Of a stretch of 32,011 nt of DNA, positions 1 to 8,736 are shown piece by piece (position 1 is the first letter of the stretch; each line of letters begins with the position of its first letter). The position numbers and the translations under genes were made by a program. The stretch is taken from the NCBI GenBank assembly GCA_004298435.1, contig SCSF01000154.1:1-32011 (forward strand), read 5' to 3'. The notes under the pieces were generated by a model that saw only the letters and a list, made by a program, of their open reading frames with translations, made no database searches and was not told the origin of the DNA. This stretch comes from Beijerinckiaceae bacterium. Its GTDB lineage: Bacteria; Pseudomonadota; Alphaproteobacteria; Rhizobiales; Beijerinckiaceae.

Positions 1-907
1 TCTTTCCAGCGATCTGCGGCATCATCAGGTGAGTCAGGAAGAACTGAAGCTGCATCCTGCCATCAATGAATGGGCATGCGAAGTCTATGCCGCGATGATC
101 GAATTCGCCGCCGATCCCGATTCGACGAGAGCCCGGGATACGCTGGATTCGATCCGCGGAGAATTCGAGAAGGCAGCCGACGCTCTCGGGGCTACTTTCT
201 ACGATCAGGATGAGCGAACCCGCCATGTCAGCGCGCAGGCAAGCTCTTTGGCTGAGGCAAACCGCAATCTTGTTGCAGAGCGCGACGATCTGCTGTCCCG
301 GTTGACGATGGAGCGAGAGGCGTCGGCCGAACGTGAGGCGGCGGAGCAGGCCGCATTCGCTGCTGAAGTAGCGGCACGACAACAATCTTTTGCAGAACGC
401 CTCGCGGCGCTGGAACATGAGCGCGAATGTCTGCAATTGTCGCTCGCAGCGCTTGAGGCGCGTTTGGCCGAAAGCTGCGCCGATTTTGACAGGCTTGCGG
501 CGGAGAAAGATCGCGTAGGCGAGGAGGCTCTGGAAATCATCAATCAGATTGCAGAACGTTACACTGTCGAAACTTCCAGGAAGGTGCGGACAATCGTTTC
601 AAGACTCTGGGCGTCACGGGAGATGCGATCCCGATTGGCCGCGCCGGAACATTATGATGCGATCCGCAACTCTGTCTTCTTCGATCCGAAGTTCTATCTT
701 TCCGCCAATGCGGATGTTCGTGCATCAGGAGCCGATCCAGCGCTGCATTACCTTCTCAAAGGGGGATCGGAATATCGCGATCCGGGTCCCCTGTTTTCGA
801 CGCGCGGTTATCTCGCTCGAAATCCCGACGTTGCCGAGGCTGGGATGAATGCGCTTCTGCATTACGAGCTTTATGGCCGCCAGGAGAAACGGCGGCTCTT
901 CGATTGA
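1..907 (+). CDS. C-terminal part of a coiled-coil protein with a polysaccharide-associated HYL-G module (5' truncated)
   Basis: The reading frame is open from the first base, so the gene probably starts upstream; a GTG at 29 is the first start codon in view but has no clear ribosome binding site. Counting from that GTG, residues ~65-180 are rich in Glu, Ala, Arg and Leu with heptad spacing typical of a coiled coil. Residues 213-290 form a module with FDPKFYLSANADVR, a [11 protein letters not shown] motif, a second NPDV and a second LLHYELYGR. The same module sits at the N-terminus of the convergent glycosyltransferase, whose stop lies 8 bases away. I recognise this motif pattern from proteins of surface-polysaccharide loci but know no proven function for it. 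The missing N-terminus could be a sulfotransferase, methyltransferase or glycosyltransferase; the few residues before the GTG (SSDLRHH) recall the end of sulfotransferase domains, which is a weak guess. Confidence 0.6.
   Translation, partial: LSSDLRHHQVSQEELKLHPAINEWACEVYAAMIEFAADPDSTRARDTLDSIRGEFEKAADALGATFYDQDERTRHVSAQASSLAEANRNLVAERDDLLSRLTMEREASAEREAAEQAAFAAEVAARQQSFAERLAALEHERECLQLSLAALEARLAESCADFDRLAAEKDRVGEEALEIINQIAERYTVETSRKVRTIVSRLWASREMRSRLAAPEHYDAIRNSVFFDPKFYLSANADVRASGADPALHYLLKGGSEYRDPGPLFSTRGYLARNPDVAEAGMNALLHYELYGRQEKRRLFD
665..898 (+). repeat. Copy 1 of a ~78-residue HYL-G module (coding)
   Basis: This stretch codes for residues 213-290 of the truncated coiled-coil protein. 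By my own ungapped alignment it is identical to the module at 2812-3045 (minus strand) at 55 of 78 residues. Within the module the pattern FYL-N-DV / HYLL-GG / YL-NPDV / HYEL-G occurs as two half-repeats of about 40 residues. Confidence 0.8.
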
Positions 908-915
908 CGCTGAAC

Positions 916-3225
916 TCAGGAGGAACGCGATTTTTGCGACCTGTGCCACGGCTTTATCCGTCGTGGCGGAAATGCAAGATCGAAGGTCGGTGTTTGCAGC
1001 GAAAGGTTTGGACTGAAATAGGGATCATGATCGAGGAGATGCCCCCATTTGGACCGCAGGTAATCCGCTTCGCGTTGCACCCGCGCAACTTTCTCTGGAG
1101 TGGTGTCGCTGCCTCTCGATAGCGATTCATGATGATAAAGCAGGGCGAAAGGAGTCCAGACATTACGATAGCCTCTCGCCTGGATTTTGAGGCACAGGTC
1201 CACGTCATTGAATGCTACAGGCAGATCGACCGCATTGAGCCCTCCGGCTTCCTGAAAGACGGCTTTGCGGACGATCAGGCAGGCTCCTGTCACGGCAGAC
1301 ACGTTTGAGGTCAGAGCCAATCTGCCGAAATAGCCCACAGCTTCTCGCGCGGCGTTCACATGCAGATGGCCGGCGACGCTGCCCATTCCCAGAACGACTC
1401 CCGCATGCTGAATGCGGCCGTCCGGATAAAGCAGCTTGGCTCCGACCGCGCCGTTTTCAGGATGTATGGCGAAAGATACCATCTCCGTTAGCCAGCCCCT
1501 GTCTATCACATCCACGTCGTTGTTGATGAGGCCGACGATCTCGCCATGCGCCTGCGCAACCGCCTTATTATTCATATCTGAATAGTTAAATGCGCCTTCA
1601 TAGCGGATGATGCGAACGCGCTTGTCGTCACGCAGATGTGCCAGTAATTCGAGCGTATGGGAATCGTCGCTTTGATGATCAATGACAAGAATTTCGATGT
1701 TACGATAATCCGTACGGTTCAAGAGACCGTCGAGACAAGGCGCCAGAAGATCGTGGCGGTTGCGCGTCGGGACGATGAGAGAAACGAGCGGCGCAGGAGA
1801 GGGCATGACCCGGCGGACACGCTCCCAAGTCGGAACGAGCGGATTTTGCAGGACTTCGGCAATCTCGCCGCGGCCTGCAAGATAATTCGCTTTTGCGGCG
1901 CGCGCCGCCGCAACGCAGCGCTGCATCTGGCTCTCCGAGAAGGAGGCGGCCTCAGACCCGCGGCGCCAATGATAGAGCACTGAGGGAATATGACGGATCT
2001 TCTCAGGCGTGGTCACGCTGACGACACGCAGAGCCAGATCGTAATCCTGGCTGCCTTCGAAGCCCTTACGAAAACGCCCGACCGTTTCGATGATGGAGCG
2101 CCGGTAGACGCCAAGATGCGATATCAGATTGTGGCCGAGAAAGAGTTCCGGATTCCAGTCCGTTTTGAAATAGGGTGTGTGTCTACGGCCTTCGTCATCG
2201 ATGTGATCTTCATCCGAGTAGATGAGGTCGGCATCGGGATGCTCATTCAGTTCTGCTACGATCTCATAAAGCGCGTGCTCCGCCAAAAGATCGTCGTGAT
2301 CCATAAGCGCGACGAACTCACCGCTTGCAAGGTCGAGTGCAGAATTGCTCGCTGCTGAAATATGTCCATTGGACTCGCGGCGCATCCATTTGATGCGCGG
2401 ATCGCTGGCTGACATTTCTTTCAGAACATTTATTACATTGGGTGAGGGCGAGGCATCGTCAGCGATGCACAACTCCCAGTTTTGATAGAGCTGCGCTTGC
2501 ACCGACGCTATGGCCTCGCGCAAAATCTTCTCAGGCGTTTCATAAGCTGGCATCACTACGGAAATCAAAGGGCGGCAGGCGAATCTTTCGATATGGCTCC
2601 CGATTTGATGGCGATCACGTTCGCTCAGCGTATCGTAGAGACGAATCCAGTTGCTGTAGGATGTATCGTTTGACTGCTTGCCGCCTTGAACACCCGGCAG
2701 GGGAAGGACGCGGTTCAGAGTCTCGCGAATCCTTCTCACCAATGAATTGCGGGGCTTCTTGCCAAAGTTTGCATCAAGCGCCCGTGCGGCGAGCGCGGGG
2801 TCGAGGCAGGGCGCGGGCCGGCCTTCCTCGCGGCCATGCAACTCGTAATGCAAAAGCGCGTTCATGCGCAGGGCAACGACGTCGGGATTACAGTCGAGAT
2901 ATTGCCGCGTCGAGAAAGCGGGACCGGGATTGCGGCGCTCGAAACCGCCATGAAGCAGATAATGCAAGGCCGGATCGACGCCCGCGGCGCGCACGTCCGG
3001 GTTCGCAGCAAGATAGAATTCCGCATCGAAAAAGACGGAATTCCGAACGGTCGCCAAGGCTTGCGGCGTGACACCCTGCGAAGATGCGATCTTCGCTCTC
3101 CATTTCTTGAGCCACGGCGGATTGGCTTTGGTCAAGCGACCGCTCATCGTCTGATAGCGCGCCGAGATATGAGCAATAACGGCCTCGCCCGTCGATAACA
3201 GAAACTCTGTAAATGCACTCGACAC
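916..3225 (-). CDS. Two-domain family 2 glycosyltransferase (RfbC-like) with N-terminal HYL-G module
   Basis: This 769-residue protein probably transfers sugars from nucleotide donors onto a growing surface polysaccharide at the cytoplasmic face of the membrane. Residues 61-138 are the HYL-G module shared with the neighbouring convergent gene. Residues ~219-420 are a first GT2 (GT-A fold) domain beginning [10 protein letters not shown], with a DHDD metal/nucleotide motif at 309-312. Residues ~479-700 are a second GT2 domain beginning [11 protein letters not shown], with NNDVD at 568-572 and the FNDVDLCLK motif typical of this family. There is no signal peptide. The GTG start at 3225 is preceded by a purine-rich AACGAGAG that can serve as ribosome binding site. 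The gene diverges from gmd and fcl, which make GDP-L-fucose, so a fucose-containing glycan is plausible. The donor and linkage of each domain cannot be read from sequence. Confidence 0.88.
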   Translation of the reverse strand: MSSAFTEFLLSTGEAVIAHISARYQTMSGRLTKANPPWLKKWRAKIASSQGVTPQALATVRNSVFFDAEFYLAANPDVRAAGVDPALHYLLHGGFERRNPGPAFSTRQYLDCNPDVVALRMNALLHYELHGREEGRPAPCLDPALAARALDANFGKKPRNSLVRRIRETLNRVLPLPGVQGGKQSNDTSYSNWIRLYDTLSERDRHQIGSHIERFACRPLISVVMPAYETPEKILREAIASVQAQLYQNWELCIADDASPSPNVINVLKEMSASDPRIKWMRRESNGHISAASNSALDLASGEFVALMDHDDLLAEHALYEIVAELNEHPDADLIYSDEDHIDDEGRRHTPYFKTDWNPELFLGHNLISHLGVYRRSIIETVGRFRKGFEGSQDYDLALRVVSVTTPEKIRHIPSVLYHWRRGSEAASFSESQMQRCVAAARAAKANYLAGRGEIAEVLQNPLVPTWERVRRVMPSPAPLVSLIVPTRNRHDLLAPCLDGLLNRTDYRNIEILVIDHQSDDSHTLELLAHLRDDKRVRIIRYEGAFNYSDMNNKAVAQAHGEIVGLINNDVDVIDRGWLTEMVSFAIHPENGAVGAKLLYPDGRIQHAGVVLGMGSVAGHLHVNAAREAVGYFGRLALTSNVSAVTGACLIVRKAVFQEAGGLNAVDLPVAFNDVDLCLKIQARGYRNVWTPFALLYHHESLSRGSDTTPEKVARVQREADYLRSKWGHLLDHDPYFSPNLSLQTPTFDLAFPPRRIKPWHRSQKSRSS
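2812..3045 (-). repeat. Copy 2 of the ~78-residue HYL-G module (coding)
   Basis: This codes for residues 61-138 of the glycosyltransferase. It is in inverted orientation to the copy at 665-898 and is clearly similar to it in both protein and DNA. Here the module is N-terminal; in the neighbouring gene it is C-terminal. Confidence 0.8.
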
Positions 3226-3424
3226 GACGTTTCTCTCGTTGGGGCTATTGCCCGCCTATGTCTTGTGGAAAAGCAAAAACCCTATTCGCGTGAAGCCGGA
3301 TGTCGCTGCTGCCTCGATCCTGTTACACAAAGGCAGCAGATGCTCAAGACGCTGTGAACTTTGCCCAAGAAGCCGGAATCACGTTTTCTACAGTCCTGTT
3401 TTCAGCCTCTATCATCGAATACTG

Positions 3425-3442
3425 GCCAATTCTGCAATTGGC
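3425..3442. promoter_or_regulatory. Perfect inverted repeat in the glycosyltransferase-gmd divergent gap
   Basis: Arms GCCAATT and AATTGGC (7 bases) flank a 4-base CTGC spacer. It lies 43 bases before the gmd ATG, inside the 259-base divergent gap 3226-3484. It could be an operator or a leader hairpin. No strong promoter elements are obvious in the gap. Confidence 0.3.
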
Positions 3443-3484
3443 GGCTACAGACGCTCAGTCGAGAGAGAATCGGGCCTTCACCCC

Positions 3485-4543
3485 ATGTCTTCAGCCAAGG
3501 TCGCACTTATTACAGGCATCACCGGCCAGGATGGCGCGCTTCTCGCGGGGCTTCTTCTGGACAAAGGCTATATCGTCCATGGGATCAAGCGTCGCTCCTC
3601 CCTGATAAATACGGATCGGGTTGATCATTTCTATCGCGATCCGCACGAGGCGGGCCTGCGCTTCTTCATGTCCTATGGCGATCTGACGGATGCGACCAAT
3701 CTGATCCGCATTGTGCAGGAGGTTCAGCCGGATGAAATCTATAATCTGGCGGCCCAGAGCCATGTTCAGGTGAGCTTTGAAACGCCGGAATATACCGCCA
3801 ATTCCGATGCGCTCGGCACCCTGCGCATTCTCGAGGCGATCCGCATCCTCGACCTTGGCGGCAAGACGAGATTCTACCAGGCCTCCACCTCGGAGCTTTA
3901 CGGCAAGGCGCAGGCGATCCCGCAGAACGAATCCACGCCCTTCTACCCCCGCTCACCCTATGGCGTGGCCAAGCTCTATGCCTACTGGATCACCGTGAAT
4001 TATCGCGAAGCCTATGGGATGCACGCATCCAACGGCATTCTTTTCAATCACGAAGGCCCGAGCCGTGCCGAAACCTTCGTGACCCGAAAGATCACGCGCG
4101 CCGTCGCCGCGATCCATTTGGGGCTTCAGGACAAGCTTTACCTCGGCAATCTCGATGCCAGGCGCGACTGGGGCCATGCGCGCGATTATGTCGAAGGCAT
4201 GTGGCGGATTCTCCAGCAGGACGAGCCGGACGATTATGTTCTGGCGACCGGCGAGACGCATACGGTTCGCGAATTTGCCGAGCGGGCTTTCGCAGAAATC
4301 GGGATAGATATCGTGTGGAAAGGCGCGGGGGCCGACGAGTGCGGTCAGGACCGCAAGACAGGCCGGGTCCTCATTGAAGTGGACAGGGATTATTTCCGCC
4401 CAACGGAGGTCGATATCCTGATAGGCGATGCCACCAAGGCGCGGGAAAAGCTCGGTTGGGTCCACAAGACGACCTTTGCGGAACTCGTCGCGGAAATGGT
4501 GGCGAGCGATCTCGTCGTTATGAAACAGCGCGGTCACATCTGA
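3485..4543 (+). CDS. gmd: GDP-mannose 4,6-dehydratase
   Basis: This enzyme converts GDP-D-mannose to GDP-4-keto-6-deoxy-D-mannose, the first committed step to GDP-L-fucose and related deoxysugars, in the cytoplasm. It is a 352-residue short-chain dehydrogenase of the extended family. The NADP-binding GITGQDG is at 11-17, STSELYG at 134-140, and the catalytic SPYGVAK gives Tyr159 and Lys163. NHEGPSR at 188-194 is also family-typical. The frame stays open upstream to 3239, but the ATG at 3485 matches the usual length (~350) and N-terminus of Gmd, so I chose it. A GAGAGAGAA stretch lies a little far upstream for an ideal ribosome binding site. fcl follows 28 bases after the stop, as in most GDP-fucose operons. 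Confidence 0.95.
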   Translation: MSSAKVALITGITGQDGALLAGLLLDKGYIVHGIKRRSSLINTDRVDHFYRDPHEAGLRFFMSYGDLTDATNLIRIVQEVQPDEIYNLAAQSHVQVSFETPEYTANSDALGTLRILEAIRILDLGGKTRFYQASTSELYGKAQAIPQNESTPFYPRSPYGVAKLYAYWITVNYREAYGMHASNGILFNHEGPSRAETFVTRKITRAVAAIHLGLQDKLYLGNLDARRDWGHARDYVEGMWRILQQDEPDDYVLATGETHTVREFAERAFAEIGIDIVWKGAGADECGQDRKTGRVLIEVDRDYFRPTEVDILIGDATKAREKLGWVHKTTFAELVAEMVASDLVVMKQRGHI

Positions 4544-4571
4544 TGAAGGCGTTCGGAAGGGCATTAGCGCC

Positions 4572-5495
4572 ATGACAAGACCGCGCCTCTTCCTTGCCGG
4601 TCATAAGGGCATGGTCGGCTCCGCGCTGCTGCGCCGCCTTTCGACCGAAAATTTCGAGATTATAACAGCCGATCACAAAGCGCTGGACCTGCGCGAGCAA
4701 TCGGAGGTGCGGAGCTTTTTCCGGCGCGAGAAGCCGGATGTCATCATTCTCGCCGCCGCGCGGGTCGGCGGCATATTGGCGAATGATTCCTGGCCGGCAG
4801 ATTTCCTGGGCGACAATCTTGCGATCGAGATGAATGTCATCGACGGCGCGCATCGCGCGGGCGTCGAGCGTCTGGTTTTTCTGGGCTCGTCCTGCATTTA
4901 TCCGAAGTTCGCAGAACAGCCGATCCGCGAGGACGCCTTGCTAACCGGCGCGCTTGAGCCGACGAACGAATGGTATGCGATCGCCAAGATCGCCGGCATC
5001 AAATTATGCCAGGCCTACCGCCGGCAATATGGGCGGCGCTATATTTCGATCATGCCTTGCAATCTTTACGGACCGAACGACAATTTTGATCTTGAAACAG
5101 CTCATGTCCTGCCAGCTCTGATCCGCAAGTTTCACGAAGCGAAGCAGGCGGCCCGGAGCGAAGTCGTGGTGTGGGGCTCAGGCACGCCGCGGCGCGAGTT
5201 TCTGCATGTCGACGATCTTGCCGATGCGATTGCCTTTCTTCTGGGCCGTTACGATGCCGATGCGCCGCTCAACTGCGGAGCGGGCTTCGATGTCTCCATC
5301 CGCGAGCTTGCCGAAAAAATCGGAAGCATTGTCGGCTTTGAGGGCAGGCTGGTGTTCGATCCGGCAAAACCGGATGGAACGCCGCGCAAACTCATGGATT
5401 CGAGCCGGATAGCCACGCTTGGCTGGAAACCGCGGATCGGTCTTGATGAGGGGATTGCCGAAACCTACAAGTGGTTTCTGGAGCACTTCGGGTAA
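4572..5495 (+). CDS. fcl: GDP-L-fucose synthase
   Basis: This is the bifunctional 3,5-epimerase/4-reductase that turns the Gmd product into GDP-L-fucose using NADPH. It is 307 residues, close to the usual ~310-320. The nucleotide-binding GHKGMVGS is at 10-17, AAARVGGI at 61-68, SSCIYP around 106-111, and the catalytic YAIAK gives Tyr135 and Lys139. MPCNLYGPNDNFD is the family signature for GDP-sugar binding. It forms a two-gene operon with gmd. A palindromic repeat follows the stop within about 11 bases and may end transcription. The symbol wcaG is also used for this gene. Confidence 0.95.
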   Translation: MTRPRLFLAGHKGMVGSALLRRLSTENFEIITADHKALDLREQSEVRSFFRREKPDVIILAAARVGGILANDSWPADFLGDNLAIEMNVIDGAHRAGVERLVFLGSSCIYPKFAEQPIREDALLTGALEPTNEWYAIAKIAGIKLCQAYRRQYGRRYISIMPCNLYGPNDNFDLETAHVLPALIRKFHEAKQAARSEVVVWGSGTPRREFLHVDDLADAIAFLLGRYDADAPLNCGAGFDVSIRELAEKIGSIVGFEGRLVFDPAKPDGTPRKLMDSSRIATLGWKPRIGLDEGIAETYKWFLEHFG

Positions 5496-5505
5496 CTCAC
5501 GGGGC

Positions 5506-5587
5506 GTCATGCGCGGACTTGATCCGCGCATCCAGGCACAATCGTCAATCAAAGCGTTTGGATACGCGGATCAAGTCCGCGTATGAC
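5506..5587. repeat. Rhizobial-type palindromic repeat, two inverted arms
   Basis: Two 28-base arms (5506-5533 and 5560-5587) are inverted copies matching at 26 of 28 positions. Each arm is itself nearly palindromic: GCGCGGA and TCCGCGC flank CTTGA. The remaining 26 bases separate the arms. Antisense translation of the left arm gives WMRGSSPRMT, a peptide often seen in spurious ORF calls over such dispersed repeats in alphaproteobacteria. The element sits between the convergent fcl and RND pump genes and may act as a two-way terminator. Confidence 0.8.
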
Positions 5588-5612
5588 GGCAGTTGCTCTG
5601 CATGTGAAGTTC

Positions 5613-8600
5613 TCACGAAGAGGCCACCGCTGGCTCCGGACTGGCTGCGCGCGGCCGTTTTCTGGAGAGGCGGCGATGCAGGCGGTCGAGTAGCAGGTAA
5701 ATGACCGGCGTGGTGTAGAAGGTCAGGATCTGCGAGACGATAAGACCGCCAGCGACCGTAATGCCCAGTGGCCGCCTGAGATCGGAGCCAGGCCCTGTGG
5801 CGACGATCAGCGGAATGGTGCCGAAGAGAGCAGCGAGCGTCGTCATCAGGATCGGGCGGAACCGCGCGAGGCAGGCTTCATAAATCGCCTGCGTTGCATC
5901 AAGCCCCCGCTCGCGTTCGCCTTCGAGAGCGAAATCGACGAGCATGATGCCGTTCTTCTTGACGATGCCGATCAACAGAACGATGCCGATGAAGGCTATG
6001 AGCGAGAGATCGGTATGCGTCACCTGTAGCGCCAGAAGCGCGCCGAGGCCTGCCGAGGGAAGCGTCGAAATGATCGTCAGCGGATGGGCGAGACTCTCGT
6101 AGAGCACGCCGAGGACGATATAGACCGAAATGAGCGCCGCGATAACGAGCAGGATCTGCGAGCCCGCACTCGCCATGAGGGCCTTGGCGTCGCCGGCAAA
6201 ATCATAATGGATCGAATCCGGCAGGTGCATCGAAGCAACTGCCGCGAGGATTTTTTCGTTTACGGTGTCGAGCGTCACGTTCGGCTTCACGTCATAGCTG
6301 ATCGTTATCGCAGGGAACTGACCCTGATGGTTGGTCACGAGAGGCGCGAAAGATTTCTCGATGTGACTTATCGCTGAAAGCGGGATCTGTGTTCCGTTGG
6401 CGCCGGGCACATAGATCGACTCTATGTCCTTTGTATCCTTCTGCTGCTCAGGATTAATTTCAAGAACGATCCGATACTGATTGCGCGATTTGTAGAGCGT
6501 TGAAATCTGACGTTGGGAGAAGGCATTGTTCAGCGCGTTATCGATGCTCTGCATGGTGACGCCGTAACTTGAAGCCTTCAACCGGTCAATGATGACATTG
6601 GCTTGCAGCCCGTTCGGCTCGCGGTCTGTCGTCACGCCGACGAGCCCCGGAATCGTCCGTAATTTATCCTCGACAAGCGAGGCGTAGTGGACGAGTTCAT
6701 CGGCATTCGAATCCCACAGCGAAAGCTGGTATTGAGATTTGCTCGATCTTGCGCCAAAGCGAATGTCGGCGGATGGAAACATGTAGACGCTTATGCCAGC
6801 CACATGCGCAAGCGCCCGCCGGAGCTGCGCGATGACCTGGTCGGTCGGGATTTTCCGCACGCCCTGCGGTTTCAAACTGATATAGAGCCGGCCCTGATTC
6901 AAAGCGCCGCTGCTGTGGCCGCCTGTCGAACCGACTGAAGAGGCCACGCCCGAGACATTCGGGTTTGCGAGCACGATATCGCCAACGCGTCGCTGAAGTT
7001 GCGACATCGCCGTGAAGGAAACGTCGGTCGCGCCCTCGGTAATGGAGATGATGAGGCCCGTGTCGTCCTTGGGGATGAGTCCTTTGGGGGTCTTAACGTA
7101 AAGCATCCCTGTTGCGACAATGGTCAGCACCATCACCGCCATCGTAAGGCCCTGCCAGTTCAGCACGACCTTGAGGGTGCGGGCATAGGTTCCGCTCAGA
7201 ATTGCGAGCGCGCCCTCAACCAGCCGGTCGAACCAGGACGGGGTTCTCTGCGTCCGTCTGCCGGTGAAATGGGCGCAGACCATCGGCGTCACCGAGAGTG
7301 AAACCACGGTCGATATGATGATGGTGAAAACCAGCGTCACCGAGAACTCGCGGAACAGCCGGCCGACCACGCCGCCCATAAGAAGAAGCGGAATGAAGGC
7401 GGCGATCAGTGAAATCGAAATCGAAATAACGGTGAAGCCGATCTGCTTTGCGCCAACGAGCGCCGCGCGCATCGGCGATATTCCCGCCTGAATCGAATTG
7501 TCGATGTTCTCGATCATAACGATCGCGTCATCGACGACGAATCCAACGGCGACAAGAAGCGCCATCAGCGAAATATTATCGAGAGAAAAACTCGCGCACC
7601 ACATCAGGGCGCAGGTGCCGAGCAATGCGAGCGGTACGGTAATTCCCGCGGCGACGGTGTCCGTGATCCGTCTCAGAAAAACGAAGACGACGAGCATGAC
7701 GAGCCCGACCGATATTGCGAGCGTTTCCTCCATATGGGCGATGCTCGCGCGGATCGTCGTCGTCCGGTCGCTCAGGATCGACACTTTGATGCCGGCGGGA
7801 ATCAGGCGCTGGATCTGCGGCAGAAGCGCATGAATGCGATCGACGGTGTCGATGACATTGGCGTCCGCCTGCTTGGTGATCATCAGAATGACGGCTGGTT
7901 TTCCGTTATACCAGGCGGCGGAAAGCGTGTTGCGCGGGCCGTTCTCAACGGTCGCGACGGATGAGAGCAGGACGGCGTTGCCATCGGCATTCTTGACGAC
8001 GAGATTGCGATAATCGTCGATATCGTGAAGCTGCGGATCCGTGCCGAGAGAAGCAGACTTCGTCGCGCCATCCATCGAACCGACAGGCCCAAGGGAATTG
8101 GCGTTCACGATTGTTGAACGCAGCGCGTCGAGGCTCAACCCCATCGAGGCGAGTTGGGCCTGGTTCGCATCGATCCGTATGGCAGGCTGATCAGCGCCGC
8201 TCACATTCACCTGTGCGACGCCGCTCACCTGAGACAGACGCTGAACGACGATGGTGTCGGCGGCATCATAGATCGCGCTGGCAGTCATTGTGTCGGAGGT
8301 GAGAGCCAGAATCAGAACCGGAGCGGCAGCCGGATTCACCTTGTGGAAGGTCGGAGAGTTCGGCAGATCGCTCGGCAGATCGGCAGCGGCTGCATTGATG
8401 GCGGCCTGCACATCTCTGGCTGCCCCATCGATGCTCCGGGAGAGATCGAATTGCACATAGATATTGGCCGCGCCGAGCGAACTGACCGAACTGAGTTCGG
8501 TGACGCCTGCAATCTCGCCGATGCGCCGTTCCAGAGGCGCGGTAACGGTAGAGGCCATGACGGACGGTTCGGCGCCCGGCAATTGCACCGAGACGCTGAT

Positions 8601-8732
8601 TGTCGGCAGGTCGACTGTCGGCAGACTTGCGACCGGCAGGAAGAAGTAGGCGACCGCGCCGACGAGCGCGAGCCCGATCGAGAGGAGAATCGTTCCGATC
8701 GGCCTGCGTATGAAGGGCTCGGAAAAATTCAT
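5613..8732 (-). CDS. RND multidrug efflux permease, MdtC-like (second of a tandem pair)
   Basis: This is a 1039-residue inner-membrane drug/proton antiporter of the HAE1 RND family. It begins MNFSEPFIRRPIGT, the typical N-terminal amphipathic helix before TM1. The proton-relay pair Asp401-Asp402 lies in FVVDDAIVMIENI (TM4), and GIVKKNGIMLVDFA supplies the TM10 lysine. Two large periplasmic loops flank the two six-helix halves. The ATG lies 4 bases beyond the stop of the upstream pump gene, so the two are translationally linked. By order after the adaptor gene it corresponds to MdtC/MuxC. In MdtABC the pumps form a mixed trimer, which I infer here from the tandem layout. The substrate is unknown. 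Confidence 0.92.
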   Translation of the reverse strand: MNFSEPFIRRPIGTILLSIGLALVGAVAYFFLPVASLPTVDLPTISVSVQLPGAEPSVMASTVTAPLERRIGEIAGVTELSSVSSLGAANIYVQFDLSRSIDGAARDVQAAINAAAADLPSDLPNSPTFHKVNPAAAPVLILALTSDTMTASAIYDAADTIVVQRLSQVSGVAQVNVSGADQPAIRIDANQAQLASMGLSLDALRSTIVNANSLGPVGSMDGATKSASLGTDPQLHDIDDYRNLVVKNADGNAVLLSSVATVENGPRNTLSAAWYNGKPAVILMITKQADANVIDTVDRIHALLPQIQRLIPAGIKVSILSDRTTTIRASIAHMEETLAISVGLVMLVVFVFLRRITDTVAAGITVPLALLGTCALMWCASFSLDNISLMALLVAVGFVVDDAIVMIENIDNSIQAGISPMRAALVGAKQIGFTVISISISLIAAFIPLLLMGGVVGRLFREFSVTLVFTIIISTVVSLSVTPMVCAHFTGRRTQRTPSWFDRLVEGALAILSGTYARTLKVVLNWQGLTMAVMVLTIVATGMLYVKTPKGLIPKDDTGLIISITEGATDVSFTAMSQLQRRVGDIVLANPNVSGVASSVGSTGGHSSGALNQGRLYISLKPQGVRKIPTDQVIAQLRRALAHVAGISVYMFPSADIRFGARSSKSQYQLSLWDSNADELVHYASLVEDKLRTIPGLVGVTTDREPNGLQANVIIDRLKASSYGVTMQSIDNALNNAFSQRQISTLYKSRNQYRIVLEINPEQQKDTKDIESIYVPGANGTQIPLSAISHIEKSFAPLVTNHQGQFPAITISYDVKPNVTLDTVNEKILAAVASMHLPDSIHYDFAGDAKALMASAGSQILLVIAALISVYIVLGVLYESLAHPLTIISTLPSAGLGALLALQVTHTDLSLIAFIGIVLLIGIVKKNGIMLVDFALEGERERGLDATQAIYEACLARFRPILMTTLAALFGTIPLIVATGPGSDLRRPLGITVAGGLIVSQILTFYTTPVIYLLLDRLHRRLSRKRPRAASPEPAVASS

Positions 8733-8736
8733 CGTT

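Noticed and set aside
725-3198. Similar antisense peptides at 725-949 (minus) and 2836-3198 (plus), both with an LVMQKR-type segment
   Set aside because: Their similarity is a by-product of the shared HYL-G module read from the wrong strand, not a second gene family.
3239-3484. N-terminal extension of gmd
   Set aside because: The frame is open, but Gmd proteins start near [11 protein letters not shown]; the extension has no conserved feature and would give an abnormally long enzyme.
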